The notes beneath the pieces were generated by a model, which had not been told where the DNA came from, did no database searches, and saw nothing but the letters and a program-made list of their open reading frames with translations. Positions 8,317-17,938 of a DNA stretch of 64,000 nucleotides are shown here, one piece after another. Every line of letters begins with the position of its first letter. Position 1 is the stretch's first letter. Origin of the DNA: Microbispora hainanensis (GTDB lineage: Bacteria; Actinomycetota; Actinomycetes; Streptosporangiales; Streptosporangiaceae); the NCBI RefSeq assembly GCF_006874475.1, contig NZ_VIRM01000009.1:62001-126000 (forward strand), read 5' to 3'. The position numbers and the translations under genes were made by a program.

Positions 8317-10773
8317 ATGGTAGAAGACCTGGATCCGCAGGAGACCGCCGAGTGGCTCGAATCCCTCGAGGCGGTCCGCCGTGCAGCCGGCCCCGAACGG
8401 GCCGACTACCTGCTGAGGCGGCTGGCGACGACCACCCGCTACATCAACACCGTCCCCACCTCCGAGGAGCCCGGCTACCCCGGTGACCTGGAGATGGAGG
8501 AACGCATCGCCGCGTACGACCGGTGGAACGCCGCGGCGATGATCACCAGGGGCAGCCGGCTGGGGCTCGGCGGACACCTGGCGACCTATGCCTCGGCCGC
8601 CTGGCTGTACGAGGTGGGCTTCAACCACTTCTTCCAGGGCGGCCGCGACCAGGTCTACTTCCAGGGCCACGCCTCCCCCGGCATCTACGCGCGGGCCTTC
8701 CTTGAGGGCAGGCTGAGCGAGGCCCAGCTCGACCTGTTCAGGCGTGAGCCCGAGGGCGGGCTGCCGTCCTACCCCCATCCCCGATCCATGCCGGACTTCT
8801 GGCAGTTCCCCACCGTCTCCATGGGCCTCGGCCCCCTCAACGCGGTCTATCAGGCCAGGTTCAACCGCTATCTCCACAACCGCGGCATCAAGGACACCTC
8901 GGACAGCCACGTGTGGGCCTTCCTCGGCGACGGCGAGATGGACGAGCCCGAGTCCACGGCCGCCCTCACCCTGGCCGCCCGCGAGGGGCTCGACAACCTC
9001 ACGTTCGTGATCAACTGCAACCTGCAGCGGCTCGACGGGCCCGTACGCGGCAACACCCGGATCGTGCAGGAGCTCGAAAGCGTCTTCAGGGGCGCGGGCT
9101 GGCACGTCGTCAAGGCGCTGTGGGGCCGGGAGTGGGACAGTCTGCTCACCTCCGACGAGCTGGTGGCCCGGCTGGGCGAGGTGCCGGACGGGCAGTTCCA
9201 GACGTTCGCCGCGTCGTCGGGCGCCTACATCAGGGAGCGGCTGTTCCACGGGCTTGACGTGCCGCACTCGGACGAGGACCTGCAGCGCATCGTCGGCGGG
9301 TCCCGGGCGGGCCACGAGCCGCGGAAGGTGTACGCGGCCTACCGCAGGGCCCTGGACAACCGCGGCGCGCCCACGGTGATCCTCGTGCAGACCGTGAAGG
9401 GCTGGACCCTCGGCGCGGGCATCGAGGCGCGCAACGCCAACCACCAGATGAAGAAGCTCAGCAAGGACGAGTTCCGCGCGCTGCGCGACCGGCTCGGCCT
9501 GCCGGTGCCGGACGAGGCGCTCGACGGCGACCTGCCGCCCTACGTGCACCCCGGGGCCGACTCGCCGGAGGCGCGGTACGCCGCCGAGCGGCGTCGCGAG
9601 CTGGGCGGGCCCATCCCCCGCCGCACGGTCTCCTACCGTTCGCTGCCGGCCCCGGCCGAGGCGCCGTTCCGCGCCCTGGAGAAGGGCTCCAAGCAGCCGG
9701 TGGCCACGACGATGGCCTTCGTCCGCCTGGTCAAGGACCTGATGAAGGAGCCGGAGACGGGACGCCGCTGGGTGCCGATCGTGCCCGACGAGGCCAGGAC
9801 CTTCGGCATGGAGTCGCTGTTCCCCACCGCCAAGATCTACTCGCCCCTGGGCCAGCGCTACGAGTCCGTCGACCGCGACCTGCTGCTGGCGTACAAGGAG
9901 GCGGCCGACGGGCAGATCCTGCTGGAGGGCATCACCGAGGCCGGGTCGATGGCGTCGTTCACGGCCGCGGCCTCCAGCTACGCCACCCACGGCGAAGTCA
10001 TGATCCCCTTCTACATCTTCTACTCGATGTTCGGCTGGCAGCGCACCGGCGACCAGATGTGGGCGCTGGCCGACCAGCTCGGCCGCGGGTTCCTCGTCGG
10101 CGCCACCGCCGGCCGGACCACGATGACCGGGGAGGGCCTGCAGCACGCCGACGGCCACTCGCAGCTGCTCGCCTCCGCCAACCCGGCGTGCCTGGCCTAC
10201 GACCCCGCCTTCGCCTACGAGGTGGGGACGATCGTGCGTGAGGGGCTCCGGCGCATGTACGGCCCCGACGGCGAGGACGTGTTCTACTACCTGACCGTCT
10301 ACAACGAGCCGCTCCCCCAGCCGGCGATGCCCGAGGGCGTCGAGGAGGGCATCCTCCGGGGGATCTACCGGTTCTCCGAGGGCGGCGGCCAGGCCCACCT
10401 GCTGGCCAGCGGCACCGCGATCCAGTGGGCCCTGGAGGCGCAGCGGGTGCTCCGGGAGGAGTACGGCCTGGGCGTGGACGTGTGGTCGGTCACCTCGTGG
10501 AGCGAGCTGCGCCGCGACGCCATGACCACCGAGGGCGTGCCGTACATCCGGCAGGCCCTGGCCGGGACCGAGGGCCCGGTGATCGCGGTCAGCGACTGGA
10601 TGCGCGCGGTGCCGGACCAGATCAGCCCGTGGATCGACCGGCCCTGGACCTCGCTCGGCACCGACGGGTTCGGCCTGTCGGGCACCCGCGAGTCGGTCCG
10701 CAAGCACTTCGGCGTCGACCCGCGCTCGATCGCGGAGGCCGTGCTCAAGGCGGTCGAGACCGGCCGGGAGTAG
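8317..10773 (+). CDS. aceE: Pyruvate dehydrogenase E1 component, homodimeric (AceE) type
   Basis: The 818-residue thiamine-diphosphate enzyme decarboxylates pyruvate and passes the acetyl group to the lipoyl E2. Visible motifs include PEYPG-like [14 protein letters not shown] near the N-terminus and the substrate/cofactor region [19 protein letters not shown]. The ThDP motif [10 protein letters not shown] through [10 protein letters not shown] lies at about residues 204-245. The transketolase-like middle contains [20 protein letters not shown]-like sequence ([11 protein letters not shown]), and the end is SVRKHFGVD. It is somewhat shorter than the usual 880-930 residues; the missing length is at the N-terminus and in loops, not in the active site. 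The gene is divergent from a GntR regulator. E2/E3 genes are not adjacent, as is common for actinobacterial aceE. Confidence 0.93.
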   Translation: MVEDLDPQETAEWLESLEAVRRAAGPERADYLLRRLATTTRYINTVPTSEEPGYPGDLEMEERIAAYDRWNAAAMITRGSRLGLGGHLATYASAAWLYEVGFNHFFQGGRDQVYFQGHASPGIYARAFLEGRLSEAQLDLFRREPEGGLPSYPHPRSMPDFWQFPTVSMGLGPLNAVYQARFNRYLHNRGIKDTSDSHVWAFLGDGEMDEPESTAALTLAAREGLDNLTFVINCNLQRLDGPVRGNTRIVQELESVFRGAGWHVVKALWGREWDSLLTSDELVARLGEVPDGQFQTFAASSGAYIRERLFHGLDVPHSDEDLQRIVGGSRAGHEPRKVYAAYRRALDNRGAPTVILVQTVKGWTLGAGIEARNANHQMKKLSKDEFRALRDRLGLPVPDEALDGDLPPYVHPGADSPEARYAAERRRELGGPIPRRTVSYRSLPAPAEAPFRALEKGSKQPVATTMAFVRLVKDLMKEPETGRRWVPIVPDEARTFGMESLFPTAKIYSPLGQRYESVDRDLLLAYKEAADGQILLEGITEAGSMASFTAAASSYATHGEVMIPFYIFYSMFGWQRTGDQMWALADQLGRGFLVGATAGRTTMTGEGLQHADGHSQLLASANPACLAYDPAFAYEVGTIVREGLRRMYGPDGEDVFYYLTVYNEPLPQPAMPEGVEEGILRGIYRFSEGGGQAHLLASGTAIQWALEAQRVLREEYGLGVDVWSVTSWSELRRDAMTTEGVPYIRQALAGTEGPVIAVSDWMRAVPDQISPWIDRPWTSLGTDGFGLSGTRESVRKHFGVDPRSIAEAVLKAVETGRE

Positions 10774-10786
10774 GCCGGCAGCCGTG

Positions 10787-10822
10787 GCGCCCCGATCGGG
10801 GGAAACTCTCCGGTCGGGGCGC
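10787..10822 (+). terminator. Hairpin between aceE and yaaA
   Basis: GCGCCCCGA pairs perfectly with TCGGGGCGC around an 18-nt centre that can extend the pairing (CGG/CCG). It starts 13 nt after the aceE stop and ends 16 nt before the yaaA GTG start. It is probably the aceE terminator, with possible effect on yaaA expression. Confidence 0.65.
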
Positions 10823-10838
10823 AGTAGGCTGCGAAACC

Positions 10839-11588
10839 GTGCTCATCCTGCTTCCGCCGTCAGAGGGGAAGGCCGAGCGGGGCACCTCCGCCGCCCGCCG
10901 GCTCAGCTTCCCCGAACTCGCCTCCCCGCGCGAGAAGGTCCTCGACGCCCTCGTCTCGCTCTGCCGGACGCCCGAGGCACGCGACGTGCTCGGCCTGTCG
11001 GAGGGGCAGACCGGCGAGATCGAGCGCAACGTGGCGCTTCCCACGGCCCGCACGCTGCCCGTCGCCGCCCTCTACACGGGCGTCCTGTACGACAATCTGG
11101 GCCTGGCCACCCTCTCCCCCGAGGCCCGGCGGCGGGCCGACCGGCGGCTCGTGGTGTTCTCGGCCCTGTGGGGCCTGCTGCGCCCGTCCGACCGCGTGCC
11201 GCCCTATCGCCTGTCCATGGGCGTACGGCTGGCGCCGATGGGCGGCCTGGCCGCGTTCTGGCGGCCGTCGATCAGCGCGGTGCTCGACGCGACCAAGGGG
11301 CTCGTGGTGGACATGCGCTCGGCGACGTACGCCGCCGCCTGGCAGCCCGGCGAACGCGGCGTGGCCGTACGGGTGCTGCGGGAGGCGGCCGGGAAGCGGA
11401 CGGTCGTCAGCCACATGGCGAAGGCCACCCGGGGCGTGGTGGCCCGCGTGCTCGTCGAGACCCCCGACCGGCCCCGGACGGCCGGGGATCTCGCCGACCT
11501 GCTGACCGGTCTCGGGCATCGAGTGGAGCTGGCGGCGCCCGCCGGCCGGGGAAGGCCGCGGACCCTCGACGTGATCGTGGACGAGTGA
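10839..11588 (+). CDS. yaaA: YaaA-family (DUF328/UPF0246) peroxide stress protein
   Basis: The 249-residue protein starts MLILLPPSEGKAERG, the diagnostic N-terminus of the family. It also contains ALYTGVLYDNLG, VFSALWGLLRPSDRVPPYRLSMG and the DMRSATYAAAW segment. In E. coli YaaA lowers intracellular iron and limits oxidative DNA damage. The start is GTG 10839, 16 nt after the aceE hairpin; the frame runs upstream through aceE but is not coding there. It is convergent with the next gene, with the two stops 1 nt apart. Confidence 0.88.
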   Translation: MLILLPPSEGKAERGTSAARRLSFPELASPREKVLDALVSLCRTPEARDVLGLSEGQTGEIERNVALPTARTLPVAALYTGVLYDNLGLATLSPEARRRADRRLVVFSALWGLLRPSDRVPPYRLSMGVRLAPMGGLAAFWRPSISAVLDATKGLVVDMRSATYAAAWQPGERGVAVRVLREAAGKRTVVSHMAKATRGVVARVLVETPDRPRTAGDLADLLTGLGHRVELAAPAGRGRPRTLDVIVDE

Positions 11589-11589
11589 G

Positions 11590-12555
11590 TCACAGGTTGA
11601 GCCGGGCGCAGGCCCGGCGATACTGCTGCGCCGGATCGCCGAGGTGCGACCAGGGCAGCCGGCTGAACCGCCCGCCCGTCCTGGCGAGATGCCCACGCGC
11701 CGGACGCCGGAGGTCGGACAGATAGAAGGCGGCGCCGAAGACGTTGTGCGCCTCGACCGAGCGCGGGTGCGCCCCGCCGAGGCGCCGCTCCGCCCAGTGG
11801 CCGGCGGCCGAGACGATGTCACGCTGCGCCTCGAAGGAGAACCAGCCGCCCCGCGACATGGGGGTGCGGGCGGCGGCGACGATCTCGAAGTGGGCCATCG
11901 GCACGAGCGCAGGCAGCGGGCTGCCCTCCGGGGCGTGCGCGGCGGCCGAGCGGGCGAAGCCGAGCATCTCCGCCGCGGTGCCGCCCCAGCCGGGCGACAG
12001 GGTGATCAGGCGGGCCAGGGCCCCGGAATACAGCGTCGGCCACCGGCGGGAGCATTCGTACCAGACCGCGTCCTTGTCCGCGCGCGGCCGGTCGAGCCCG
12101 ATCGCCAGCCACATCAGGCACTCCCACGGCACGGGATCGCTCGGCGCGAGCCCCGCCGCCGTCAGCAGCGGCTGCCTGGCCCGTTCCATCGCCGACTGGT
12201 AGGCCTGCTGCCGGTCCGCCTGCACCGCCCTGGCCCTTACGTCGGGCCGCAGTTCCCAGGCCTCCTCCAGGCGGGCCCGGCCGAGCCACAGCCAGAGGTC
12301 GGGATTGCCCTGGTCGTAGGCGAGCAACGCCTCTATCGACCGGCTCGCCCCGATGACGGCGCGCGACAGCGCCTCCACCCGCAGCGACCGCGTCTCCGGG
12401 TCGCCCCTGCTGTCCGCGAGGACCGCCGCCGCCGGTCTCAGGTCGCCCCGGGAGGCGGCCTCGACCGCCTCGTCGAGCATGGTGTCCGCCCAAGGGCGGG
12501 CCGGGATCACTCGTGGCCCCCGAGCACGCGCCCGATCCACTTCGATCACTCCCAT
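11590..12555 (-). CDS. Conserved hypothetical protein, helical repeat (TPR-like)
   Basis: The 321-residue protein is rich in Ala/Trp/Arg and almost entirely helical by composition. Segments such as NPDLWLWLGRARLEEAWELRPD and GLAPSDPVPWECLMWLAIGL resemble TPR or DUF4034-type helical repeats. There is no signal peptide or membrane segment. It may start at ATG 12555 or at the in-frame ATG 12480; neither has a clear ribosome binding site. It lies immediately downstream of hrdB on the same strand, but a strong hairpin at 12640-12668 separates them. Function is unknown. Confidence 0.7.
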   Translation of the reverse strand: MGVIEVDRARARGPRVIPARPWADTMLDEAVEAASRGDLRPAAAVLADSRGDPETRSLRVEALSRAVIGASRSIEALLAYDQGNPDLWLWLGRARLEEAWELRPDVRARAVQADRQQAYQSAMERARQPLLTAAGLAPSDPVPWECLMWLAIGLDRPRADKDAVWYECSRRWPTLYSGALARLITLSPGWGGTAAEMLGFARSAAAHAPEGSPLPALVPMAHFEIVAAARTPMSRGGWFSFEAQRDIVSAAGHWAERRLGGAHPRSVEAHNVFGAAFYLSDLRRPARGHLARTGGRFSRLPWSHLGDPAQQYRRACARLNL

Positions 12556-12639
12556 GAGGCGCGAGCCTAGGAGCGTCGCCCTGCCTGCAGCGCTACCACG
12601 AGGTTACGTCGAAGTTAAGTCGCGTCCTTACACAAACGT

Positions 12640-12668
12640 CCCCCCGGCCGTGGTGCGTGGCCGGGGGG
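12640..12668 (-). terminator. hrdB terminator hairpin
   Basis: CCCCCCGGCC and GGCCGGGGGG form a perfect 10-bp stem with a 9-nt loop, 17 nt beyond the hrdB stop codon. This is the strongest hairpin in the intergenic region. Confidence 0.75.
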
Positions 12669-12684
12669 ACGATCGAGTCGTGCG

Positions 12685-14376
12685 TCAGTCCAGGTAGTCG
12701 CGCAGCACCTGCGAACGGGAGGGGTGGCGCAGCTTCGACATGGTCTTGGACTCGATCTGGCGGATCCGCTCGCGGGTCACGCCGTAGACCTTCCCGATCT
12801 CGTCGAGGGTCTTCGGCTGCCCGTCGGTGAGGCCGAACCGCATCGAGACCACGCCCGCCTCGCGCTCCGACAGCGTGTCGAGAACGGAGTGCAGCTGCTC
12901 CTGCAGCAGCGTGAAGCTCACGGCGTCTGCCGGGACGATGGCCTCGGAGTCCTCGATGAGGTCGCCGAACTCGCTGTCGCCCTCCTCACCCAGCGGCGTG
13001 TGCAGGGAGATCGGCTCGCGGCCGTACTTCTGCACCTCGATGACCTTCTCAGGGGTCATGTCGAGCTCGCGGGCCAGCTCCTCCGGCGTGGGCTCGCGGC
13101 CGAGGTCCTGCAGCATCTGCCGCTGGACGCGGGCCAGCTTGTTGATCACCTCGACCATGTGGACCGGGATGCGGATGGTCCGCGCCTGGTCGGCCATGGC
13201 CCGGGTGATCGCCTGCCGGATCCACCAGGTGGCGTACGTGGAGAACTTGTAGCCCTTGGTGTAGTCGAACTTCTCGACCGCGCGGATCAGACCGAGGTTG
13301 CCCTCCTGGATCAGGTCCAGGAACAGCATGCCGCGGCCGGTGTAGCGCTTGGCCAGCGAGACCACGAGCCGGAGGTTGGCCTCCAGCAGGTGGTTCTTGG
13401 CGCGGTGGCCGTCCTCGGCGATCCACTCCAGCTCGGCGCGGACGTCGACGGGCAGGTTGTCGGCCTCCTGGGCGAGCTGCTCCTCGGCGAACAGGCCGGC
13501 CTCGATCCGCTTGGCGAGCTCGACCTCCTGCTCGGCGTTGAGCAGCGGCACCTTGCCGATCTGCTTGAGGTAGTCCTTGACCGGGTCGGCGGTGGCTCCG
13601 GCCGCCGCCACCTGGGCGACGGGCGCGTCGTCATCGTCGTCGGTGAGGATCAGCACCTCGTCCTCGGACTGGACGAGCGCCTCGGCCTTGGGCTCGTCGC
13701 CGTCGGCCTCCCCCTCGGTCTCGGTCTCGGACTCGTCGGTCTCCACCTCGGCCTCGATCTCGACGTCCTCGACCTCGATGTCGAAGTCCTCGATGTCGAC
13801 GTCACCCTCGAGGTCGATGTCCTCGTCGTCGTCGGCGGCGTCGGCGGACTTCGGCTTGGAGTCGGCCTTGGGCGCCTTGGCCTGGGGACCCGTGGCGGGG
13901 GCCTCCGGCTTGGCGGGCCCGGCCTTCTTTGGCGGCGCGGGCTTGGCGGGCGCCTTGGCGGCGGCCGGCTTGGCCGCGGGTGGCGCGGGCTTGGCCGGCG
14001 CCGGCTTCTTCGGCGCCGGCTTGGCGGCCGGCGCGGAGTCGGTCACCACGGCGGTCACGGTCTCCGGCTGAGACTCCTTGGCCGCGGCGGATTTGGTGGT
14101 CTTCTTGACGGGCGCGGTGGTGCGGCGCTTGGCTTGACCTCGAGAACGCTTGGGAGCCGCGGAGTCGGCGGCCGTCACCACGACGGTCACACCCTCCTTG
14201 CTGAGGCTGCGCAGGAATCCAGCGGCTTGCGACATCGGGATGTCCGCTTCCTCGAAGGCCTTGCGGACATCCTCGGACTCGAGGAAACCCTGCGAGCGCC
14301 CACGCTCGAGGAGCTGCTGAATCACTGGCTCGTTCAGCTCCGACGGCTTCGAGCGAGTCGAACTTGCAGGCGACAC
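12685..14376 (-). CDS. hrdB: Principal RNA polymerase sigma factor (HrdB/RpoD type)
   Basis: The 563-residue primary sigma factor directs RNA polymerase to housekeeping promoters. Region 1.1-like N-terminus: [23 protein letters not shown]. An Ala/Lys/Pro-rich spacer and a long Asp/Glu-rich stretch follow. The core then begins [19 protein letters not shown]. Region 2 has [35 protein letters not shown] and [18 protein letters not shown]; regions 3 and 4 end [22 protein letters not shown] and VLRDYLD. From region 1.2 on it is almost identical to Streptomyces HrdB. Start GTG 14376 is preferred because AGAGG lies about 6 nt upstream; the longer frame from 14478 is unlikely. It should be an essential gene. 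Confidence 0.95.
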   Translation of the reverse strand: MSPASSTRSKPSELNEPVIQQLLERGRSQGFLESEDVRKAFEEADIPMSQAAGFLRSLSKEGVTVVVTAADSAAPKRSRGQAKRRTTAPVKKTTKSAAAKESQPETVTAVVTDSAPAAKPAPKKPAPAKPAPPAAKPAAAKAPAKPAPPKKAGPAKPEAPATGPQAKAPKADSKPKSADAADDDEDIDLEGDVDIEDFDIEVEDVEIEAEVETDESETETEGEADGDEPKAEALVQSEDEVLILTDDDDDAPVAQVAAAGATADPVKDYLKQIGKVPLLNAEQEVELAKRIEAGLFAEEQLAQEADNLPVDVRAELEWIAEDGHRAKNHLLEANLRLVVSLAKRYTGRGMLFLDLIQEGNLGLIRAVEKFDYTKGYKFSTYATWWIRQAITRAMADQARTIRIPVHMVEVINKLARVQRQMLQDLGREPTPEELARELDMTPEKVIEVQKYGREPISLHTPLGEEGDSEFGDLIEDSEAIVPADAVSFTLLQEQLHSVLDTLSEREAGVVSMRFGLTDGQPKTLDEIGKVYGVTRERIRQIESKTMSKLRHPSRSQVLRDYLD

Positions 14377-14594
14377 GAACACCTCTCGAACGAACGCATG
14401 GCGAGAATGGACCCAGGTGCTTCTTCTTTTCCGGTGGTGAGGTCGCGCAGACCGCGACATGCCATTGTGGCACGCCACGGTACGTGATACGGCCGCGTCC
14501 CGCCGGTTGCTCCTCCACCCTAGGCCGACCGAGACACTAGTGCGTACGGAAGGAGGTCACTGATACCCGAAAGCAACCGTTATGCCTGATTCAT

Positions 14595-16676
14595 TCAGTC
14601 ACTCTTCGTGGCCGGTGGCACGTGGACCGCGAGTACCGTTACGTCATCATCCTGTTCATACCCGGACAGCATGTGGTCCACCAGGAAATCCAGCAGCATA
14701 TTCGGGCTGTTCAGGACCTCTGGGGGCGCCTCGGCCACGACGGACGAAAGCTCCCTGAGTCCGGCGTCCAGCCCGCGCTTGCGGTTCTCCACCAGACCGT
14801 CCGAGTAGAGGACGGCGGTGTGGCCCGGCGGCACGCAGAACCGGAACTGCTTGCGGCTCGTGGCCCAGCCGAGCGGGGTGCCCGGCTCGGTCTCGTGCAG
14901 CAGCCCGACACCCTGGGGCGAGACCAGCAGCGGCGGCGGGTGACCGGCCAGGGCCAGCGTGCCCTCCCCGGTGCCGGGCTCGACGACCATGTACGCCAGG
15001 GTGGTGACCTGCTCTTCCTCCTCGGTCGCCTCGAAAACCCGGTCGAGCCCCGTCAGCACCGCGGCCGGGGGCGGGTTGGTCAGCGCGAGCGCGCGCATGG
15101 CGTTGCGGATCCGGCCCATGCCGGCGGCGGCCTTGACGCCCTTGCCCATGACGTCGCCCACCACGGCCGCCACCCGGCCGTCCTGGAGGACGAACGCGTC
15201 GTACCAGTCGCCGCCCACCTGCACGTGACGGGATCCGGAGCGGAAGCGGTAGGCGAGCATCATCCCGCGCACCACCGGCAGGCGCTCGGGCAGCAGGCTG
15301 CGCTGCAGCGTCTCGGCGGTCTTGTGCTCGCGTTCGAAGAGGGTGGCCCGCTCGACCGCCAGGGCGCACTGGCCGGCGAGGGCCTCCAGGAAGACGCCGT
15401 CCTCCTGGGAGATCTTCTGGGTCCGGGTGAACGAGAACCGCAGCGCGCCGAGCGCCCGCCCGGCCGCCAGCAGCGGCAGGCCCACCCAGGCCCGCTCGTC
15501 GGTCTGCGCGAGGAACCCGGAGATCTGCGCCTCGTCGGCGCCGGCGTCCACGAGCTGGGCGCGCAGGCTCTCCGGCGACTCGGCGAAGAGCGGGCGGCGG
15601 CTGTTGACGGCCATCGTCATCACGTTGGGGTTCGCGAGATCGATCTCCTCGCCCCGGGTGTCCGAGGTGCCGCCGCTGCTGATCAGCTTCAGCGTCGCCC
15701 TGTCGAGGTCGAGCAGGGCCACCGACGAGTGGTCGGCGGCGAGGGCCGTACGGCCGACGTCGATGATGACCTGCACCACCTGCTCGACGGTGAGCGCCTC
15801 GGCGAGCTGGGCGGTCGCGCCCTGGAGCCGGGCGGTGCGCAGCGCGGCGGCGCCGAGCTGGTCGGTGAGGCGGCCGCGCATCTCCTCGGCCTCGCGCTGC
15901 GGCGTGACGTCGGTGTTCGCCCCGACCCACTCCACCACGCGGCCGTGCCTGATGATCGGCACGGCCCGGACCTCGAAGTGCCGGTAGCCGCTGGCCCGGG
16001 TGCGCACCCGGTAGCTCCACTCGAACATCGTCCGGCCGCGCAGCGCCTCGCGCCACGCCTCCTCGGTGCCGGGACGGTCGTCCGGGTGCACCGCGTCGAG
16101 CCAGCCGTGCGCGAGGTACTCCTCCAGGCCCTGGCCGGTGATGGCCCGCCACTGGGGCGCGTCCTCGGCGACCGCGCCGCTGGGCGAGGTGATCCACACG
16201 AGCTGCTGCTGCGACTCCACCAGCGAGCGGTAGCGCTCCTCGCTGCGCTCGAGGACCTCCTCGTTCAGCTGCCGCTCGGTGACGTCGACGCCGAAGAACG
16301 CGGTGCCGACGACGCCGTCGTCGCCGCGCATCGGGTAGAACGACACCGTCCAGTGGCGGGTGTCGCCGTTCCCGGCGCGGGTCCTGATCCGCTGGTCGGT
16401 GATCGGCAGCGACTCGTCGGCGATCCGGCTCAGCGCCGCATCGATCAGAGTGGTCAGGTCGGCCGGCAGGAGCTCGGACGGGCGGCGGTCAAGATGCAGC
16501 TCGACAGGATGGCCGGTCAGCTCGGTAAAGGTGGAGTTGACCCGGACGAAACGACCATCCGGGTTGAAAAAGGCGAAGGCAAACGGCGCCTCCGACATCA
16601 TGCCTCTGAAGAGGTCGGAGTCTGATATGTCCAAACCGGGCTCCCGGGGCCGGGGCACGGAGGTTTCGGCGCTCAT
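14595..16676 (-). CDS. PAS-PAS-GAF-SpoIIE (PP2C-type) phosphatase
   Basis: The 693-residue cytoplasmic sensor phosphatase has a PAS domain (about 25-140, FFNPDGRFVRVNSTFTELTG) and a second PAS/PAC (about 150-270, ending AVPIIRHGRVVEWVGANTD). A GAF domain follows (about 295-455, VIIDVGRTALAADHSSVALLD). The SpoIIE domain (about 480-690) shows GGDWYDAFVLQDGRVAAVVG, DVMGKGVKAAAGMGRIRNAM and LYSDGLVENR with the metal-binding aspartates. Such proteins dephosphorylate anti-anti-sigma factors in partner-switching pathways. Start ATG 16676 has GGAGGT 7-8 nt upstream. No kinase or anti-anti-sigma gene is adjacent. It lies upstream of hrdB on the same strand with a 219-bp gap that must contain hrdB promoters. 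Confidence 0.9.
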   Translation of the reverse strand: MSAETSVPRPREPGLDISDSDLFRGMMSEAPFAFAFFNPDGRFVRVNSTFTELTGHPVELHLDRRPSELLPADLTTLIDAALSRIADESLPITDQRIRTRAGNGDTRHWTVSFYPMRGDDGVVGTAFFGVDVTERQLNEEVLERSEERYRSLVESQQQLVWITSPSGAVAEDAPQWRAITGQGLEEYLAHGWLDAVHPDDRPGTEEAWREALRGRTMFEWSYRVRTRASGYRHFEVRAVPIIRHGRVVEWVGANTDVTPQREAEEMRGRLTDQLGAAALRTARLQGATAQLAEALTVEQVVQVIIDVGRTALAADHSSVALLDLDRATLKLISSGGTSDTRGEEIDLANPNVMTMAVNSRRPLFAESPESLRAQLVDAGADEAQISGFLAQTDERAWVGLPLLAAGRALGALRFSFTRTQKISQEDGVFLEALAGQCALAVERATLFEREHKTAETLQRSLLPERLPVVRGMMLAYRFRSGSRHVQVGGDWYDAFVLQDGRVAAVVGDVMGKGVKAAAGMGRIRNAMRALALTNPPPAAVLTGLDRVFEATEEEEQVTTLAYMVVEPGTGEGTLALAGHPPPLLVSPQGVGLLHETEPGTPLGWATSRKQFRFCVPPGHTAVLYSDGLVENRKRGLDAGLRELSSVVAEAPPEVLNSPNMLLDFLVDHMLSGYEQDDDVTVLAVHVPPATKSD

Positions 16677-16853
16677 GGTCGGCACCTCCGTCGCGTGCCA
16701 GCGTCTCCCACGAGGCACATCTCCATAACTGTGATTGGTAGCGCAGATCTGCCCTACATCATGGGCGATCGGCATGCACGGACGGAAGCCCCGCCCGCCA
16801 TGCGGTCAACGCATCCTGTCAAAAGACCGGCGTCTCGCGCAGGAGGATCCGGC

Positions 16854-17420
16854 CTACTTCTTGGCCGCCCGCTTCGCTTCCTGCTTGGTCGCGCGGACCA
16901 GTTGCAGGCTCCCGGCGTCCACGACGTCGGCCACCGACCGGTGCACCCCCTCCTCGCCGTACGGCCCGGCCGCCTCACGCCAGCCGTCCGGGCGCACACC
17001 GCACTGCTTGCCCAGCAGGGCCAGGAAGATCTGGGCCTTCTGCCGGCCGAATCCGGGGAGGGCCAGCAGCCGGCGCAGCAGCCCGGCGCCGTCGCGGACA
17101 TCCTCCCACACCTTCTCGGCCGAGCCATCGTATTGCTCGACCAGATAGGCCGCGAGCGCCTGGACGCGGGCCGCCATGGCCTTCGGATAGCGGTGGACGG
17201 CAGGCGCCGCCGCGAGCAGAGCCGCGAACTGATCAGGATCATAAGAGGCGATCTCACGCGCGTCCAGGTCCCGGCCGAGCCGGTCGGCGATCGTACGGGG
17301 CCCCGCGAAGGCCCGCTCGAGCGGCACCTGTTGATCGAGCAGCATGCCGATGAGCAGTGCGAGGGGGCTGCGGCCGAGAAGCTCGTCGGCCTCGGGATCC
17401 TGGGCGAGCCGGATACGCAT
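16854..17420 (-). CDS. HhH-GPD family DNA base-excision protein
   Basis: The 188-residue protein starts MRIRLAQDPEADELLGRSPLALLIGMLLDQQV. It contains a helix-hairpin-helix LLALPGFGRQKAQIFLALLG and a following GVRPDGW, the usual site of the catalytic aspartate. It resembles an actinobacterial uncharacterised HhH-GPD family (TIGR03252 type). The basic C-terminus (KQEAKRAAKK) would favour DNA contact. Start ATG 17420 is chosen for GGAAG 8 nt upstream; the frame upstream to 17540 is out of character. The lesion specificity is unknown. It is divergent from the small helical gene at 17522. Confidence 0.8.
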   Translation of the reverse strand: MRIRLAQDPEADELLGRSPLALLIGMLLDQQVPLERAFAGPRTIADRLGRDLDAREIASYDPDQFAALLAAAPAVHRYPKAMAARVQALAAYLVEQYDGSAEKVWEDVRDGAGLLRRLLALPGFGRQKAQIFLALLGKQCGVRPDGWREAAGPYGEEGVHRSVADVVDAGSLQLVRATKQEAKRAAKK

Positions 17421-17521
17421 GGATTCAGCTTCCCACGCGGCGGCGCGCCAAGGGTTGACACCGCCGGGGAAAGAGGTGGAATAAGGGGCGGCAGGTCCCC
17501 ATTCAGCGAGGAATGCAGTCC

Positions 17522-17776
17522 ATGCCCGTACTCGCAGCACGAATCAGTGGCGGCCCAACACCGGAGCCGGGTCTTCGTGAACCGGCGGAACTCGTCACCC
17601 ACCGGCTGGCCGCGGAATTCCTGACCGTCCCCCTGTCCGCAGTCGCCCGGTGCGTCGCCGACACCTGGGCCTGCGGCGAGCATCTCGGACTCGACGTCAC
17701 ACCGGAGATCGTCGAGCGGGTCGCCCGGGAACGTCTCCTGGGCATGGTCAACTCGGCGCCGCCTTCCCGGAGGTGA
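17522..17776 (+). CDS. Small helical protein, three-helix-bundle type
   Basis: The product is 84 residues (87 if the ATG at 17513 is used; the second ATG is preferred because GAGGA then lies 9 nt upstream). The core AELVTHRLAAEFLTVPLSAVARCVADT and TPEIVERVARERLLGMV form two or three amphipathic helices. They resemble small actinobacterial proteins annotated as three-helix-bundle dimerisation domain proteins. Function is unknown. Confidence 0.6.
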   Translation: MPVLAARISGGPTPEPGLREPAELVTHRLAAEFLTVPLSAVARCVADTWACGEHLGLDVTPEIVERVARERLLGMVNSAPPSRR

Positions 17777-17938
17777 GGCGCCGCACCGCGGTCGCTCGGC
17801 GGGCGTCCCCGCCCGCACCCGTACGGCGGGCACGGCCGGCGCGGCAGATAACGGGGAAGTCACCGGCCCGTGTTCCTGATGCCGTTCGCGGCGGGAATGC
17901 GAGAAGGTGGTCACCGTGAGCGAGCGGAGCGAGACCTC

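Noticed and set aside
8191-10707. Long open frame antisense to aceE
   Set aside because: Arg/Gly/His/Val-rich composition with no motifs. It mirrors the GC-biased third positions of aceE. Similar antisense frames over 12.7-14.5, 14.6-16.6, 31.9-34.5, 35.6-38.5 and 48.4-51.5 kb were rejected for the same reason.
12724-14487. Leu/Gly/Val-rich frame opposite hrdB
   Set aside because: It is the complement of the Ala/Lys- and Asp/Glu-rich spacer of the sigma factor, with no independent support.
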